Assembly: GCA_903632075.3 (NCBI GenBank)
Contig: CAHIKZ030004289.1
Span: 1,035,001 to 1,099,000 of the forward strand
DNA: 64,000 nt
From: Acanthosepion pharaonis
Taxonomy: Eukaryota > Mollusca > Cephalopoda > Sepiida > Sepiidae
Direction: 5' to 3'
Under the pieces are notes generated by a model that saw only the letters and a list, made by a program, of their open reading frames with translations, made no database searches and was not told the origin of the DNA. How positions within the stretch are numbered: position 1 is the stretch's first letter; each line of letters begins with the position of its first letter. The position numbers and the translations under genes were made by a program. This document shows positions 21,230 to 32,334 of the stretch, piece after piece.

Positions 21230-21287
<58 letters not shown>
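21230..21287. repeat. (TA)n microsatellite
   Basis: About 28 TA units immediately abutting the foldback ribozyme element. Confidence 0.95.
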
Positions 21288-21289
<2 letters not shown>

Positions 21290-21534
21290 AAATTTGAAAT
21301 GATATTCGTGTTTCTTCATTACAATTAGGGAAACTGATATCTCCCAGCTTAGATATTACTACAAATATCGACTATACTAAATATTTCTTAAATTTTAAAA
21401 AATACAAGTCCGATTCCTTTTCTTAATAAAGACCTTCGATCTCTAAGCCATTAGACATTAATTTCACAGTTTGAAAAACTAAAGAAAAGATCAGGAATAT
21501 GTATTGTAGTCACGAAATATAACCTTTGTCTTAA

Positions 21535-21790
21535 AAATGTACATTCCACTCGACCAACTTCTTCCCACAAATCGCTGCTCTGTGAAACAGACGCCCATGA
21601 GGATGCTTCCCCGATCACTACAATCTTAGCTTGTTCAAGTCTAGAGACAACCATTATCTTCATCACGTATCGCATAAAACTGTACTTCTTAATCTGTAAG
21701 CCTCTATCACGATTGGCTCTCGCGCCTTGCACAGGCTGATCTTTATTGTAAAAAGAAGGAAATGTCAAAAGCAGCCCTCAGTCTGTTGTT
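21535..21790 (+). pseudogene. LINE 3' coding-end fragment
   Basis: Plus-strand reading of this interval gives broken matches to the LINE end seen better at 23095-23630: the order TTCCACTCGACCAAC...CTTCCC..AA, a Trp/Asn-rich patch, then ACAATCTTA and GTTCAAGTC. The minus-strand ORF 21451-21768 is a shadow. Confidence 0.5.
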
Positions 21791-21882
21791 AACTGAGGCA
21801 AAGAAAGGCTTGATAATTTCAACGCCTTCAAAGCGAAACTGCCCTCAATCATCTGAGACAACTCTTTCTGTGTTCCATCAGC

Positions 21883-22161
21883 ATGGCTGCTGCTAACCCC
21901 CAGGAGAGTGACCTGTTGCGCTTTCTCGGGCTAACGTTATCTACAGACATGATGCGGAAAGACAATGTTGAATCTATTGCTAGGTCAACTTATAAGAAAG
22001 TTGGTTCACTGTATAGTGCTAGACAATTTTTCTGTCCTGAATCTATCTTATATATCTATAAGTCTACCATTTCTCCATGCTTAGAATATTGCTGTCAGAT
22101 ATATACCAGTGCTCCTGCTATATATCGAGAGGTACTTGATAAAATTCTTCGTTATGGTACC
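21883..22161 (+). pseudogene. LINE reverse-transcriptase thumb fragment
   Basis: The 93-residue frame includes LLRFLGLTLSTDM, IARSTYKKVGSLYSARQFF, then SILYIYKSTISPCLEYCCQI. The order LG-x-x-L ... A ... K-x-G-x-L-x-R ... S-x-x-x-L-x-x-Y-K-S-x-I-x-P-x-x-E-Y is the post-catalytic RT region of non-LTR retrotransposons. The catalytic YADD region is absent, and the frame ends at TAG just after LDKILRYGT. The mariner at 22369 lies 200 bp downstream. Confidence 0.75.
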
Positions 22162-22368
22162 TAGACATCATGAATTTATGCGCAGTACTAGACTGACGAC
22201 TTGGTCTCATCAGTTTGTAACTGTAACTTCTAGGGTAACTGTTTATTTTCTTCATTGTAGTTCGGACAGGGTACGATGGTATATTTATCTGACTGTTGCT
22301 GTTAAGGGGATGAAATTTCAGTCTGCGTCGAAGCGGCTCAAGGCAATCCCGAAAAACAACAGCCTTTA

Positions 22369-23049
22369 TTAGGTTGTCCCAAAAGTTCGTAAACACTTGC
22401 GAAAAATTGAATTTTTATGCAACACAATCCAGCACAATCAGAGACAAGCGATGGGTTCAGAAAGGGCAAGAGACACCGTCGGTTTCAAAAACAAGATCGA
22501 TTCGGCAAGAAAGTCATGTTGTGCGTTTGGTGGAACTTTGAAGGAATCGTGCATTTTGAGTTGGTTCCGAATGGTCGTGCCATCAGTGCCGAACTTTACT
22601 GTCAGCAACTAGAGCGGGTCTACGAAAAGTTGAAGCAAAAGTACCCGGCTCTGATCAAACGAAAGCGCGCTTTGATGCAGCAGGACAATGCCAAGCCACA
22701 CACCGCCAGGAAGACCAAAGACAAGTTTGAAAAGCTGGACGGCGTTGAGGTTCTGCCACATCCAGCCTACAGTGCTGACTATGCTCCATCAGATTACGGC
22801 CTTTTTTCGCTCAATGCAACACTTTCTGAAGGGTCGCCGATTCGACTCGTTTGATGAAGTCGCGGAAGCTTGTCAAGAATTTTTTGATTCGAAGCCGGCT
22901 GAATGGTACTTTCACCAGAAAGCAGTGGCAGAAAGTCTTGGAAAATGATGGTCTTTATTTTGAGAAATAATTTTTATTGTTTTTGCTATTACTTGGCGAG
23001 TAAAATTTCAATTTTTTGCAAGTGTTTACGAACTTTTGGGACAACCTAA
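22369..23049 (+). mobile_element. mariner transposon, internally deleted
   Basis: The left end TTAGGTTGTCCCAAAAGTTC and the right end, reverse-complemented, TTAGGTTGTCCCAAAAGTTC are identical over at least 30 bp of terminal inverted repeat, flanked by TA on both sides. At 681 bp it is about half the usual mariner length; the missing part is the transposase N-terminal half. Well-preserved ends suggest relatively recent insertion. Confidence 0.92.
22417..22948 (+). pseudogene. mariner transposase, C-terminal half, frameshifted
   Basis: The first frame (22417-22854) carries VMLCVWWNFEGIVHFELVP, then LMQQDNAKPHTARKT (second catalytic Asp) and HPAYSADYAPSDYGLF (third Asp). The HTH domain and first Asp are deleted. 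A frameshift near 22815 moves the C-terminus to another frame (FDEVAEACQEFFDSKPAEW). I count 35 residues between the second and third Asp rather than the 34 of classical mariners. It cannot be functional but its ends could be mobilised in trans. Confidence 0.88.
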
Positions 23050-23094
23050 TAGCAATACAAGTAACGTTAATAAAATGCTACGCTCTCTGTACAT

Positions 23095-23630
23095 CTGCAG
23101 TATCTAACTCCTCCTTTCTAAGAGCTAGGACAGGCCGAAAATGGAATACTGTTGTCATATGTGGGCGGGGGCTACCCAGTTCTCAATTTTCACTTTCGAT
23201 AGAGTCCAAAAGCGTCTCCGAGTGGGTGACGAATAATTTTCTAACCCCCAATCCTCACAGGCGGGACGTGGTCAGCCTCTTACTATTCTATTGCTACTTC
23301 CAAGGAAAGTGCTCAGATGAACTACATTCCATGGTTTCGCCTGTCCTAACCTTCACGGCTAAGATCCGCCTTGCCATTTACATTGTAGCAAATCACCCAC
23401 ATTCTCTCCGTATCCCATCTGTAAGAAGTAAATTCCACTCGAACAGCTACTTCCCGCAAACCACTGGTCTGTGGAACAGACATCGAAGAGTATGTTTACC
23501 CATCACTACAATCTTAACCAGTTCAAGTCCAGGGTTAACCGTTACCTTCCCCTCATATCAACAGAAACGGCTCCTCAACATAGCTCTCTACCTCGAGTGG
23601 CTTGTACAGGGTAGAGCTTGTGTAAAAAAA
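23095..23630 (+). pseudogene. LINE 3' coding-end, decayed
   Basis: Fragments in several frames match the segment after the RT thumb in the same LINE type as 21883-22161: a KMEYC-like patch, the RVQKRLR-like region, NNFLTPNPHRRDVVSLLLFY, then KCSDELHSMV, HPHSLRIPSVRSKFHSNS, a GLWNR patch and TILTSSSPGLTVT. The region is followed by an A-run at 23625. Related 3' ends lie at 21535, 43850 and 51470. Confidence 0.7.
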
Positions 23631-23639
23631 AAAATGTTT

Positions 23640-23905
23640 TCGTATCAGAACTAAGGATGGATACTTTCCGGACAGATTTCGGTATTCAGATTCATTGGAC
23701 GAATATTTCCAAATACAAATATTTCTTTAATTCATTAAATGGATGGATACTTTCGTAATTTTGCAACCAACAACAAGAAAGAAAGAATTTTTTTTTTTTT
23801 AGAATAGGCTTCCGTCATCAATATAAACTACTGTATTGTCTCAGTAGACTGTTTGTCAGTGCCTGTATCCGTCCATCGCGAGTAATTGTTTAAATTGTTT
23901 TGTAA
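23640..23905. other. no recognised element
   Basis: Short AT-rich spacer with a poly-T tract (23790-23802). Confidence 0.4.
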
Positions 23906-23927
23906 TCTCTATCTATAAAAGGCAGGA

Positions 23928-23962
<35 letters not shown>

Positions 23963-24668
23963 CGAATGCACAGCCGCAATTTTCGACGGATTTGCACCAA
24001 AATTTACATGCACATGCGCCAAGTTAGCGGGAAGGCAAAGACCGACTTTGCATTTCCCAACTCCCATCGATAGTGGAAATAATCGATTGTTTTCATGTAG
24101 TTTGCGGCCGTTTTCTACTGGCCAGCGTGAGAGCCTATACCTGGCTGCCACGAATAGGCAGAAAGATTCTATTGGCCAGCGTGAGAGCCAACCGCTGACT
24201 GACAAGAATGTTAACTAGCATGCAAAAAAAATCGATAGCTGCATTCGTCACAAATGGGAAAAATTTAAATCTGCATGACACTTTACTCCAATTGGCTCAT
24301 TCGCTTGCTTACACTCAACGTTGATTCTGATTCCGCAGATCTGGGTTGGGTGTGAAAAAGTATTTGTTGTTAACATTCTTTTTTATTTCGGTTTTTACAG
24401 TTACGAGTCCTTTTTTAAAGCTGATCGTTTTGTGTTCATTTTGTTTAGTTCTTTTTTCGTAACAGATTTAATGTTTACTATAGAGCTTAGAAAAAATTCA
24501 CAATGTGAGATAGGCAAGAAGTAAGGCATGTAGCAACATCAGCACGACAAAGGGCACTCCTTTAAAGGCAAGGAAGAGCAAAAATATTTTAAGTCATGCT
24601 ATAGCGATTGCTGTATGAGTCGTACGATTTTTGAATCAAGCACGGGCAACGCCGGGCCATGCTGCTAG
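23906..24668 (+). mobile_element. non-autonomous Helitron-like element, family H1, copy 2
   Basis: Begins TCTCTATCTATAAAAGGCAG after A, with (GT)n at 23932-23961 just inside, and ends GGGCAACGCCGGGCCATGCT then GCTAG before T. It is inverted and highly similar to 8769-9568 (shared TTTGCACCAAAATTTACATG, ACGTTGATTCTGATTCCGCA, AAGCACGGGCAACGCC or near-complements). ORFs 24321-24524 and its counterpart 8915-9109 share frame and length but resemble no known protein. Confidence 0.78.
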
Positions 24669-24869
24669 TTATAATATATTTTGAATGACTTATTCGAGGA
24701 TGGCCTGAAAAGTTCATTGGCTGATTATCAAGAAGCGATACTTGAGCTGTGAAATATTGCATGCATTAATTTCAACTCTTCTTATTAATAACTGCATTGT
24801 TTCTTTCCAGGTAAACTGACATCTGACTGTTCAAAGAAGACTTCAAAAGTAACAAGTAACTATTTCTCT

Positions 24870-25522
24870 TGAAAATGGGCACAATTTGACATCGCGCTGT
24901 TATGAAATACCTGCAAAAAAGTTATTACCACCACAAAAAAGACAGCTTTGCTAGCCTTTTTTTCTACAATAGGAGGTGATATTCCAACTTTATCAACAGT
25001 ACAAAAGTTGGCAGCTGAATTTAGGAAGTGGGAGGGCGAGTCCTGAATATGATCAATGGACTGGACTCCCTGCAACTGCCACCACCGAGGAAAACATTGA
25101 TCGTATTCATCATATATTGATTGATAACAGGCGGTTAACTATAAATCATATAACCACTGCTATTAGTATATCCAGTGAGAGAGTTCATCGCGGAAAATCA
25201 GACATTGTTTGAGGTAGATCCAGGTGGCTTCCTTGAACGATTTCTAAACCAGGATCAATATTGGGTTCATTATTTTGAGCCAGAGAAAGAGACAATACAT
25301 GCAAGATCAAGGCTGTTTTATTTGCAGGATAGATGATGCCCTCCGTTTTTGGAATGCAAATGGTATTGTGCTTATTGACTATCTTCAAAAGGGTCACATC
25401 ATCAAGGGAGAGTACTATGCCAAAATGTTGAGGCAGTTACGAAAAGCTGCCCAGATCAAACGGCCAAGAAAACTGGAAAAGAATCCAGAAAAGAAAAGAG
25501 TAAATTATGTTTACATCTAGCC
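24870..25522 (+). pseudogene. mariner transposase relic, N-terminal two-thirds
   Basis: The frame at 24976-25212 includes LPATATTEENIDRIHHILID, then NRRLTINHITTAISISSERV, the second helix-turn-helix of a SETMAR-like mariner transposase. The next 100 bp reads FLERFLNQDQYWVHYFEPE, matching the first catalytic Asp block. The 25275-25520 frame carries VLIDYLQKGHIIKGEYYAKM then LRQLRKAAQIKRP. The relic stops before the second Asp. Several frame shifts are visible. Terminal inverted repeats were not located. Confidence 0.8.
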
Positions 25523-25578
25523 ATTTCAATTGTAAAATGATGAGACCTTGCCACCAATCTCGTATTGTGCTTAAGACC

Positions 25579-26490
25579 TCAAATTTTAAGCATAGAGTTA
25601 AAATTCCCCAAGATCGCAACATTGCTCACACGCTCGGTCCATGATAGCCTCAACATCGTTCTGTCGAACCATACCTCCGTCGTCACGAGTCTCTTCATCT
25701 TTGAGGAGACTGTCCAACATTCGTTGCCGTAAAGGAGAACAGGTGCCACGTAACAGCTCAGTACTCTTTTCTTTGTTAGCAAAATGATTTTCGTCCGAGC
25801 TTTTGAAATGCGTCCTTGTCCATCCCAATAAGTCTCCAGGTCTCAGTGTCGCACTTGCTGTCCTCTGTCAAAACACTGGCCAGATACTTAAATTTCCGCA
25901 CCTGCTTGATTTTAGTGTGTCCGGTCTGCATTTTGGGCTCATCATTTTACTGATGACCATGCATTCTGTCTGTTTGTTGTTTATGCTTAGTCCCTACTTA
26001 TCGCTCTCCTTCGCTAACTTCTCTAGGGGGGGGGTTGTAATTTCTTTTCCGCTTCTGCTATCAGTATTGTATCATCTGCGTATCTTATGTTGTTAAGATT
26101 GTGGCGGCCGATGTTGAATCCCGGTAGGATTTTCAATTCGCTCAGAAGTGTCTCGCTGTATAGGCTGAATAGGTCCGGCGAGAAGACACATCCTTGCCTT
26201 ACCCCCACCTTTCTATTTTGGCATATTCGCTGAACTCGTTCCCTATGCGCATGCATGCTGCCGGTATAGGTTCTTGATTATTCTGATATCTTTCCCGAAT
26301 ATATCAAGGTTGCTGAGCAGTTCCATTAGATCCTTATGGCATATTTTGTTGAAGGCCTTTGCGTAGTCTATGTAACACAGGTACACGTCCTTCTGCATCT
26401 GTATTGCTCTTTCTGATAACATTCTGAGCATGAATATCACCTTTCTTGTTCCAGTGTCTTTAATGAACCCGCACTGTTCTCATCCTATCT
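25579..26490 (-). pseudogene. LINE reverse transcriptase relic
   Basis: On the minus strand: QMQKDVYLCYIDYAKAFNKI (RT motif with the first catalytic Asp), IRIIKNLYRQHACA, then KVGVRQGCVFSPDLFSLY and NLNNIRYADDTILIAEAEKK (the YADD catalytic box). After a gap comes RVLSCYVAPVLLYGNECWTV, then a LEATE-x-W-F-like patch and MLRLSW, the typical thumb and C-terminal region. The parts lie in several frames with a deletion between about 25830 and 26020. An RTE/CR1-like non-LTR family is likely; I did not assign a clade. The same family has 3' ends at 46870-47541 and 59990-60510. Confidence 0.85.
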
Positions 26491-26734
26491 GGCTTGATTC
26501 TGCTGCGCGCTCTATTCATCAGAATACGGATGATGAGTTTTGTTACGTGGCTTCAATTTCGATCCGAGTTTGTTGTGTTCACTTTCACACAAATATCCTT
26601 GGGGAGCGTATAAATCCATCTCTTCTACATCCTCAAGTGCTGCGTGATTTGTTTATTTTTTTATGATTTATCAACCTTTCTCAGGTTATTTTAAACCAGA
26701 AAATATCTTTAAATCTAATTTTTTTTTTTTTTTG
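26491..26734. other. no recognised element
   Basis: Includes a poly-T tract at 26720-26734 and possibly the upstream edge of the LINE relic. Confidence 0.3.
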
Positions 26735-26962
26735 ATAACAATTATTTACTGATAGTCCTATTAACTAAACCATAGCTGGGAGGAAAAGAGGTTGATTCCT
26801 AATTTTCACAAAGGTATTTACAAGTAAGTGACTATAAAAAACCCGACCAGAATTAGAACTCTCCTCTCCTTATACTTTACACCACACGCCTATCCAAATT
26901 ACAGAACCTGGTATTCCCAAGTGACCACCCATTTAGATACTGACCAGGCTCGACGTAGGACA
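26735..26962 (-). mobile_element. 5S rRNA/tRNA composite SINE, copy 1
   Basis: On the plus strand GGTATTCCCAAGTGACCACC, then CATTTAGATACTGACCAGGC and TCGACG (26908-26960) is the complement of the 3' half of 5S rRNA, including its internal-promoter C-box region. To its left, ATTAGAACTCTCCTCTCC is a complemented B-box-like patch, followed by a body shared with 36035-36200 (TTTACTGATA..TCC.A.TAA.TAA.CC). It is diverged, and the 5S similarity fades beyond 26962. Confidence 0.65.
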
Positions 26963-27700
26963 ACGGCCTTTCGGCGTGTTTTGGCCGTAAGCCAGCTAAG
27001 TATTACATAGCAGAGAAAACTTGATTCTCCTGCCTTGGTTAGCAACCAATTGGGAAAAATGATAAAAATCTTAGTTCTTGCGCCTGGAGCTGGCAACTCC
27101 ACCACGGCTAAAAGAGACATACTACCGAAATCACAGCTGCAACAGGTGGCGTGGTGAGGCAGTGGCCTTTATCCATCTCTAGAGTAATCTAACGACACTA
27201 AGAGTTTAAAATTGGGAGGAATTAATATCGGACAATGATGTCTGTCTGTCATAAGTTGATAAGGCAAGCCAGCAGTAGTTAATATACACCATCGAAAAGT
27301 CATGTTTAGTTCTAATAACTTAGTTTTAGTACGGAGGGGTGCTGAAAAATTCTCGGCCTGACCAGCTTCTCGAAATCTGACCAAATGACATGTTTTATTG
27401 GAATCCTTTCTTGCTCGTTCTAAGAATTTTTCTGCACCCTTTCGAAATGATACGTATTAGTAACATGGGTCAAAAACAAGGACTCGTCAGGGAGGAATCA
27501 GCCGGATGGTTCTAAGGTCAAGTAGCGACGTTCATCGACGACTTACCGTTTTGACCTTTATCGGTTGAATTTCGAAAATCGCAAATGGCTTGACCTCTCC
27601 CTCTCAGCCCCACTCTTAGATCCGTTAACGTTCTCCAAATGTGTATACGCAGGACAGGAGAGGTTTTTCGTTAAAATATGTAATGATGACATTTCTTTTC
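26963..27700. other. no firm element
   Basis: ACGGAGGGGTGCTGAAAAATTCTCGGCC at 27331-27358 resembles a mariner-type terminus, but no partner end was found. No coding domain was recognised. Confidence 0.35.
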
Positions 27701-27794
27701 ATTTTAGATATATATCATTGTTATATGCTGATATATATATTCAGCTGTATCAAGGTCAGGATAGTAATTATGTAATTATATATATATATATATA

Positions 27795-28020
<226 letters not shown>

Positions 28021-28108
28021 AGAGATATAACGGATAATCCCAAAAGTTGTTGTTGCCAGTAGTTTATAATAGACATTAATAGTAATAATAAATTATAATA
28101 GACATTAA

Positions 28109-28110
28109 TG

Positions 28111-28143
<33 letters not shown>
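28109..28143. repeat. (AAT)n microsatellite
   Basis: About 11 uninterrupted trinucleotide units, preceded by two copies of TTATAATAGACATTAAT (28065, 28092). Confidence 0.95.
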
Positions 28144-28165
28144 GTAATCAGTAAGTTGTGTGCCA

Positions 28166-28632
28166 TGCGTGATACACTCTTAGGCGATCATGTATCTTTC
28201 GATGCAAGACTGACGAAGTAGATTTTTTCCCTCTGCGAGTTAGAATTCCAGTCGAATTACATTAACTGACGTACTAATAGCCTTGGAAAAGGTATGAATC
28301 CTCTTCTTCTACCCACCAGCTATGGGTAAATAGCAGGACAGAGCGGGTTCTATAGCCTTGGATGGCAACTGGTCTACCGCAGAAAGAAATGTCAACCTAC
28401 TGCGAGAAAAGATACATCATCGCCTAAGCGTGTATCACGCATGGCACATAACTGAGGTCGCCATTTCTTTCTGCGGTAGACCAGTTGCCATCCAAGGCTA
28501 TAGAACCCGCTCTGTCCTGCTATTTACCCATAGCTTGGCCGGGTATTAGCAAGTAAATGAATGCAATGGATTCGAGTTGAATTTGAAGCTTTTCGATTCC
28601 TCAGTTCAAGCCGCTATCCATTACTCCACCTC
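28166..28632. mobile_element. two S1 SINEs in inverted orientation
   Basis: The left copy is plus strand, the right copy minus strand, with its tRNA-like head at 28582-28632 (complement of GGAGGTGGAGTAATGGATAG). The arms 28318-28391 and 28462-28535 are almost perfect complements (74 bp, for example GGTAGACCAGTTGCCATCC), separated by 70 bases. A transcript could form a long hairpin. Confidence 0.85.
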
Positions 28633-28639
28633 CTTAATA

Positions 28640-29045
28640 ATAGATTATAACAGGCATTAAACTAGCTTCTGCCTTTATGCTAACAGCTGTTATATTTTGA
28701 AAAAATATTGTATAGGATTGGACTATTTTGTTTGAAAATAAACAGTATTTTCGGCTTCAGTACTTGGGTGTTCATGGCTCACCACAATTCCCTATCCTTT
28801 ATAATTCTTACTAATTTTTTTTATTTTTGCTATCTCTCCTAATCTCTCTTCTGCCAACTATTTACACAAACTTGCTCGGTAGGTTATTCACTGCTTTCCT
28901 CCGTGTTACTTGCTTTCAGTATATCCCGCGAGTGTCAAATTCTCCAACCCTTTTTTCCTCATTGTTTCCAAAACATTTCAGCTGTCTCAGTCTGTTCTAA
29001 GTGTCTTCTTTGTTTTTGTTTCTAGTGTTGCTTTTTTTCTTGAGA
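28640..29045. other. no recognised element
   Basis: Pyrimidine-rich stretch 28790-29045. The 28910-29164 ORF is hydrophobic but has no recognisable domain and runs into the SVA-like element. Confidence 0.35.
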
Positions 29046-29048
29046 ATT

Positions 29049-29935
29049 TCCGTCCTGGGTATGACGATAAACTACACCCGGCAGCAAGGCCTCTGATCAG
29101 GAGCTTTTTAGGTGTGTGGAACCAGCTCTTAATTGTTGTTGTTCTATGGTTCATCGTGTTATAGTCTCAGTGATAGGCAAATAGTTAACTCCCAAATTGG
29201 TGTTCAAAAACTATGAAAGTGTAAAAATAGTTCTCATAGTAAAAATAGTTCTCATAGTAAAAATAGTTCTCATAGTAAAAATACCAGCAGCACATTTTTG
29301 AAAAAAAAAATTATTACCAGCAATACACTTTTGGAAAAACGGTTAACGTGACGCATTTTGGACAAGCAATACTTTTTTTTTTTTTTAATTTTACCAGCAA
29401 TACCTTTTTTGAAAAAAAAAAAAAAAATTGCCAGCAATACATTTTTGAAAAAAATTATAACCAGCAATATATTTTTGGGAAAACACATTATTACCAGTAA
29501 TACATTTTTGGTAAAAAAAAATATTACCAAGAACATATTTTTGAAAAAAAATTATTACTAGCAATACATTTCTGGAAAAAAAAAATATTACCAGTAATAC
29601 ATTTTCCGAAGAAAAATTATTACCAGCAATATATTTTTGGTAAAAATTATTACCAGTAATACATTTTTGAAAAAAAAAAATTATTACCGGCAATACATTT
29701 TTGGTAAAAAATTATTACCAGCAATACATTTTTGGAAAAAAATTATTAACAGCAATATATTTTTTTTAAAATTATAACCAGCAATACATTTTTTTAAAGA
29801 AATGAGAATTATTACAAGCAATACATTTTTTTAAAAAATTACCAGCAATATTCTTCAAAAACATATTACCAACAATAAAAATTTTGTCAACATTAAATAA
29901 ACCATTGAGGTTGATATGCCGTAAACAAACCAAAC
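29049..29935 (+). mobile_element. SVA-like composite retroposon, copy 1
   Basis: Head (29066-29200): CGTCCTGGGTATGACGATAA, GGCAGCAAGGCCTCTGATCA, GGCAAATAGTTAAC. Then three 19-bp units (GTTCTCATAGTAAAAATA, 29221-29280) and about 20 copies of a 29-30-bp VNTR (ATTACCAGCAATACATTTTT plus an A-run, 29280-29880). Then a conserved 3' block ATTGAGGTTGATATGCCGTA and a (CCAAA)n tail. Copies at 34349-34718 and 36602-37153 have the same order. No ORF; the small ORFs here run through the VNTR. Confidence 0.85.
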
Positions 29936-29944
29936 CAAACTTAA

Positions 29945-31915
29945 ACTTTCATTGCTCACATGTTCATTGTATTCTCAGCATGCTTTTGTAGAACCACAAT
30001 TCTTATGGCACCCCCACATGATGCTTCCAGGTTTTGGTTCTGTGTATCATGGGATGATGCCACTCCCCAGTTCTAGCTTGCAAATGAAAACAATCCTCAC
30101 TTGAATGAGGGTAGATCCTGTTCTTAACACTGAATACGACAAAGAATCATTTTGTCAGCTAGTTGACTCTCTTTTTGTTGTGCCATGAATGAAAGTCTAT
30201 ATAGATGCATGCCTGACTGTAGTCTTGCTACAATTAATTCCCACTATTCTGTTTTGGCAATCCTGAGGCCATATTTGCTTCAATTTATGCTATGGACACT
30301 GTGAAGAAAGGAAAGATGAGAGTCATAATAAAAAAAAACAAATCTATGCACACGGGACTGTCAATGATCGAAAGAAATAAAAGTGGTTTGGGAAGTTCCC
30401 TATTGGAGAATAATCGCTGAACTAGGTTGTATGATTGGGTAAACCAGTTGAAATTTAAAACGATCAAATCAAGATATTAACTCAAAATAATCAAGCTGAT
30501 ACGAGGCAAGAGATAGCCAACGTATAGAGAATATCTAAGTTGAACTTTGAAAAATAATTTCCACCATCTTGGTTATTTTAGTCGATTTAATGTGCATCTT
30601 CCACGCAATTTTACCAAAAGTAAATAAAATTATAAATATAAACAACAGCCAACTGGATCGTTTTTAAATGGTTCAGTTTTTAAACAAATTGTGACTTGCA
30701 ATGAAATGTGTATAGTTTACAAAAATATGAAAAAGAAGAGAATATAGAATCATTCAAAGATAATTACATTGTATATGATTTCAGAATCAATTTTCGACCT
30801 AACAGCGAGAATCACTCAATTGTATCTCTCTCTATGTAACGGCAATTCCAATAACCATTCTTTGTATCGCCTTATCTTTGTACTCCTTGTCATTGTTAGG
30901 AAACTTAATCTACATCGTGGAATTAGGCGTGCCACCAGGAAAGGTAAACGTGACGCATTTTGGACAAGACTGGTCTAAAAAGACCAGCACTTTTGTACGA
31001 CAACGCCAAATTAGAGGTGGTCAATTTGACAAAATATTGGCTCCATAGATATAGTTAAACCCTTTAACTGCTGCACTAATTATGCAGACTGTCCAATGAG
31101 AGGATTATTTCAAAATCCTCCTCAGCTAATCCCTTGTAATTGGACAAACTCTTTAATTCTCTTAATCATTATTAATGGTATCGCCACTGTGAAACAAAGT
31201 GAGCACTGTATAACTTAATAATAATATAATTTAATAGATATTTCGAGAGATATCATAGGTGTTGCAGTAAAACGCTGTTTACTTCTTCTTTATTATATGA
31301 GCCTCAGTAATACAAATATTTAATGTCCAAAGAAAACCGGTGGTCTTTAATATTTCATTAACATTTAAGTGTTTTAAGCTGTCTGAAATTATGAACCATT
31401 TTCATATTAATTCTAAATTATTTTAATTCTATCGCTGCTTTGATTGTTACATTCATCACATTTTTTAACCTTCTACAACAGTTTATGTAAGCAGAATGGA
31501 TCTGAGAGTTTCATAAACAAAATAAAAAATCCCACACATTAATAATGGCAATGGATCAGGTAGAACATCAAACATCCATGTTGTTTCAGTGATAACATTA
31601 TTATACAACGCTGAAAGACACTGGAGTTGAGCGTAAATCGTTTGAAACGCATGCACAAGATCGTACATCCTAGCGGGGTTCCATCACCATTGGAACGAAA
31701 AACTCCGAAGCCAGCAGAAGAGAAAAGAAAGAAGTCAAATGACAAGAGAGAAAGGCTCGACAAAATCGACTTCATCCTCCGTCAAAATTATTATTATGCA
31801 GTCAATACAATCGGCACTTCCATACAAAAATCGTTCTACTTGGTCATCATCGTCATCATCATAAAGAAAGCGATCAAAAAAGAAGAAATTAAATTCTTGG
31901 ATACGGGATAAAGCC
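29945..31915. other. long stretch without a recognised element
   Basis: Roughly 2 kb with little repeat similarity. Two ORFs deserve mention: 30769-30978 (ends RKGKRDAFWTRLV, no domain) and 31627-31911 (Lys-rich, contains VHPSGVPSPLERKTPKPAEE, no domain). Neither has visible splice or promoter support. A 22-bp patch at 30947-30968 is shared with the VNTR at 29345-29366. Confidence 0.4.
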
Positions 31916-31917
31916 GA

Positions 31918-31919
<2 letters not shown>

Positions 31920-31971
<52 letters not shown>
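31920..31971. repeat. (TA)n microsatellite
   Basis: About 26 TA units bounding the left side of the family-F element. Confidence 0.95.
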
Positions 31972-31973
<2 letters not shown>

Positions 31974-31975
<2 letters not shown>

Positions 31976-32183
31976 GAAGAACAGACCACTTTAAGGTTCC
32001 ATTATAATAATTTATTTCACCAGAGCCCTTTTAAAGGACTCCGGATCATCAGATAGCACTTCCAAAAATAAAATGAATATTGATGGGTAGTGTAAGTTTT
32101 TGTAATTTAACAGAGAGTGTAATAGGAGTAATTAGAGAGATATGGTACAGTTTAGGGAGGGTTTAATTTAATATCTCTCCCAA
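31974..32183 (-). repeat. family F repeat with hammerhead-like motif
   Basis: The minus strand reads CTGATGA (complement of 32046-32052), T, CCGGAGTCC-TTTAAAA-GGGCTCTGG (nine-pair stem including wobbles), T, then GAAA (complement of 32016-32019). The whole 210-bp unit recurs inverted at 35691-35905. Both copies are bounded on each side by (TA)n. Confidence 0.75.
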
Positions 32184-32334
32184 TATATATATATATTCTA
32201 TTACACTTCACGTTGTGCGTTTATATATAACTACTAAAGAGTTAGGAAATCATTTGGCCTACATCGCCTGAGGATACTGAACGGTTGAAACCAAGTTAGC
32301 GTAATTGACTGATCGCCAATTTTTTTTTTTTTTA

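Larger units (their letters stand above)
20937..21230. mobile_element. foldback element with paired hammerhead motifs, PLE-terminus type
   Basis: The arms 20937-21072 and 21093-21230 are reverse complements around a 20-base spacer (shared: ATTCATCGAGTC, CCTCAACAGAATG, ATTTGGGACTCATCAGC, CTACCGAGAATTGAAACCCT, GGTTGTCAAGC or complements). The right arm runs straight into (TA)n. Each arm carries a hammerhead core; the right one is nearly intact. No protein coding. Confidence 0.85.

Noticed and set aside
27331..27358. Mariner-type terminus
   Set aside because: Only one end seen; no partner or transposase nearby.
31627..31911. 94-aa Lys-rich ORF as a possible host exon
   Set aside because: No recognisable domain, ends near (TA)n, no splice or promoter support.
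32268..32290. CTGAGGA...GAAACC as another hammerhead-like motif
   Set aside because: Core words are present but the sequence between them forms no clear stem.
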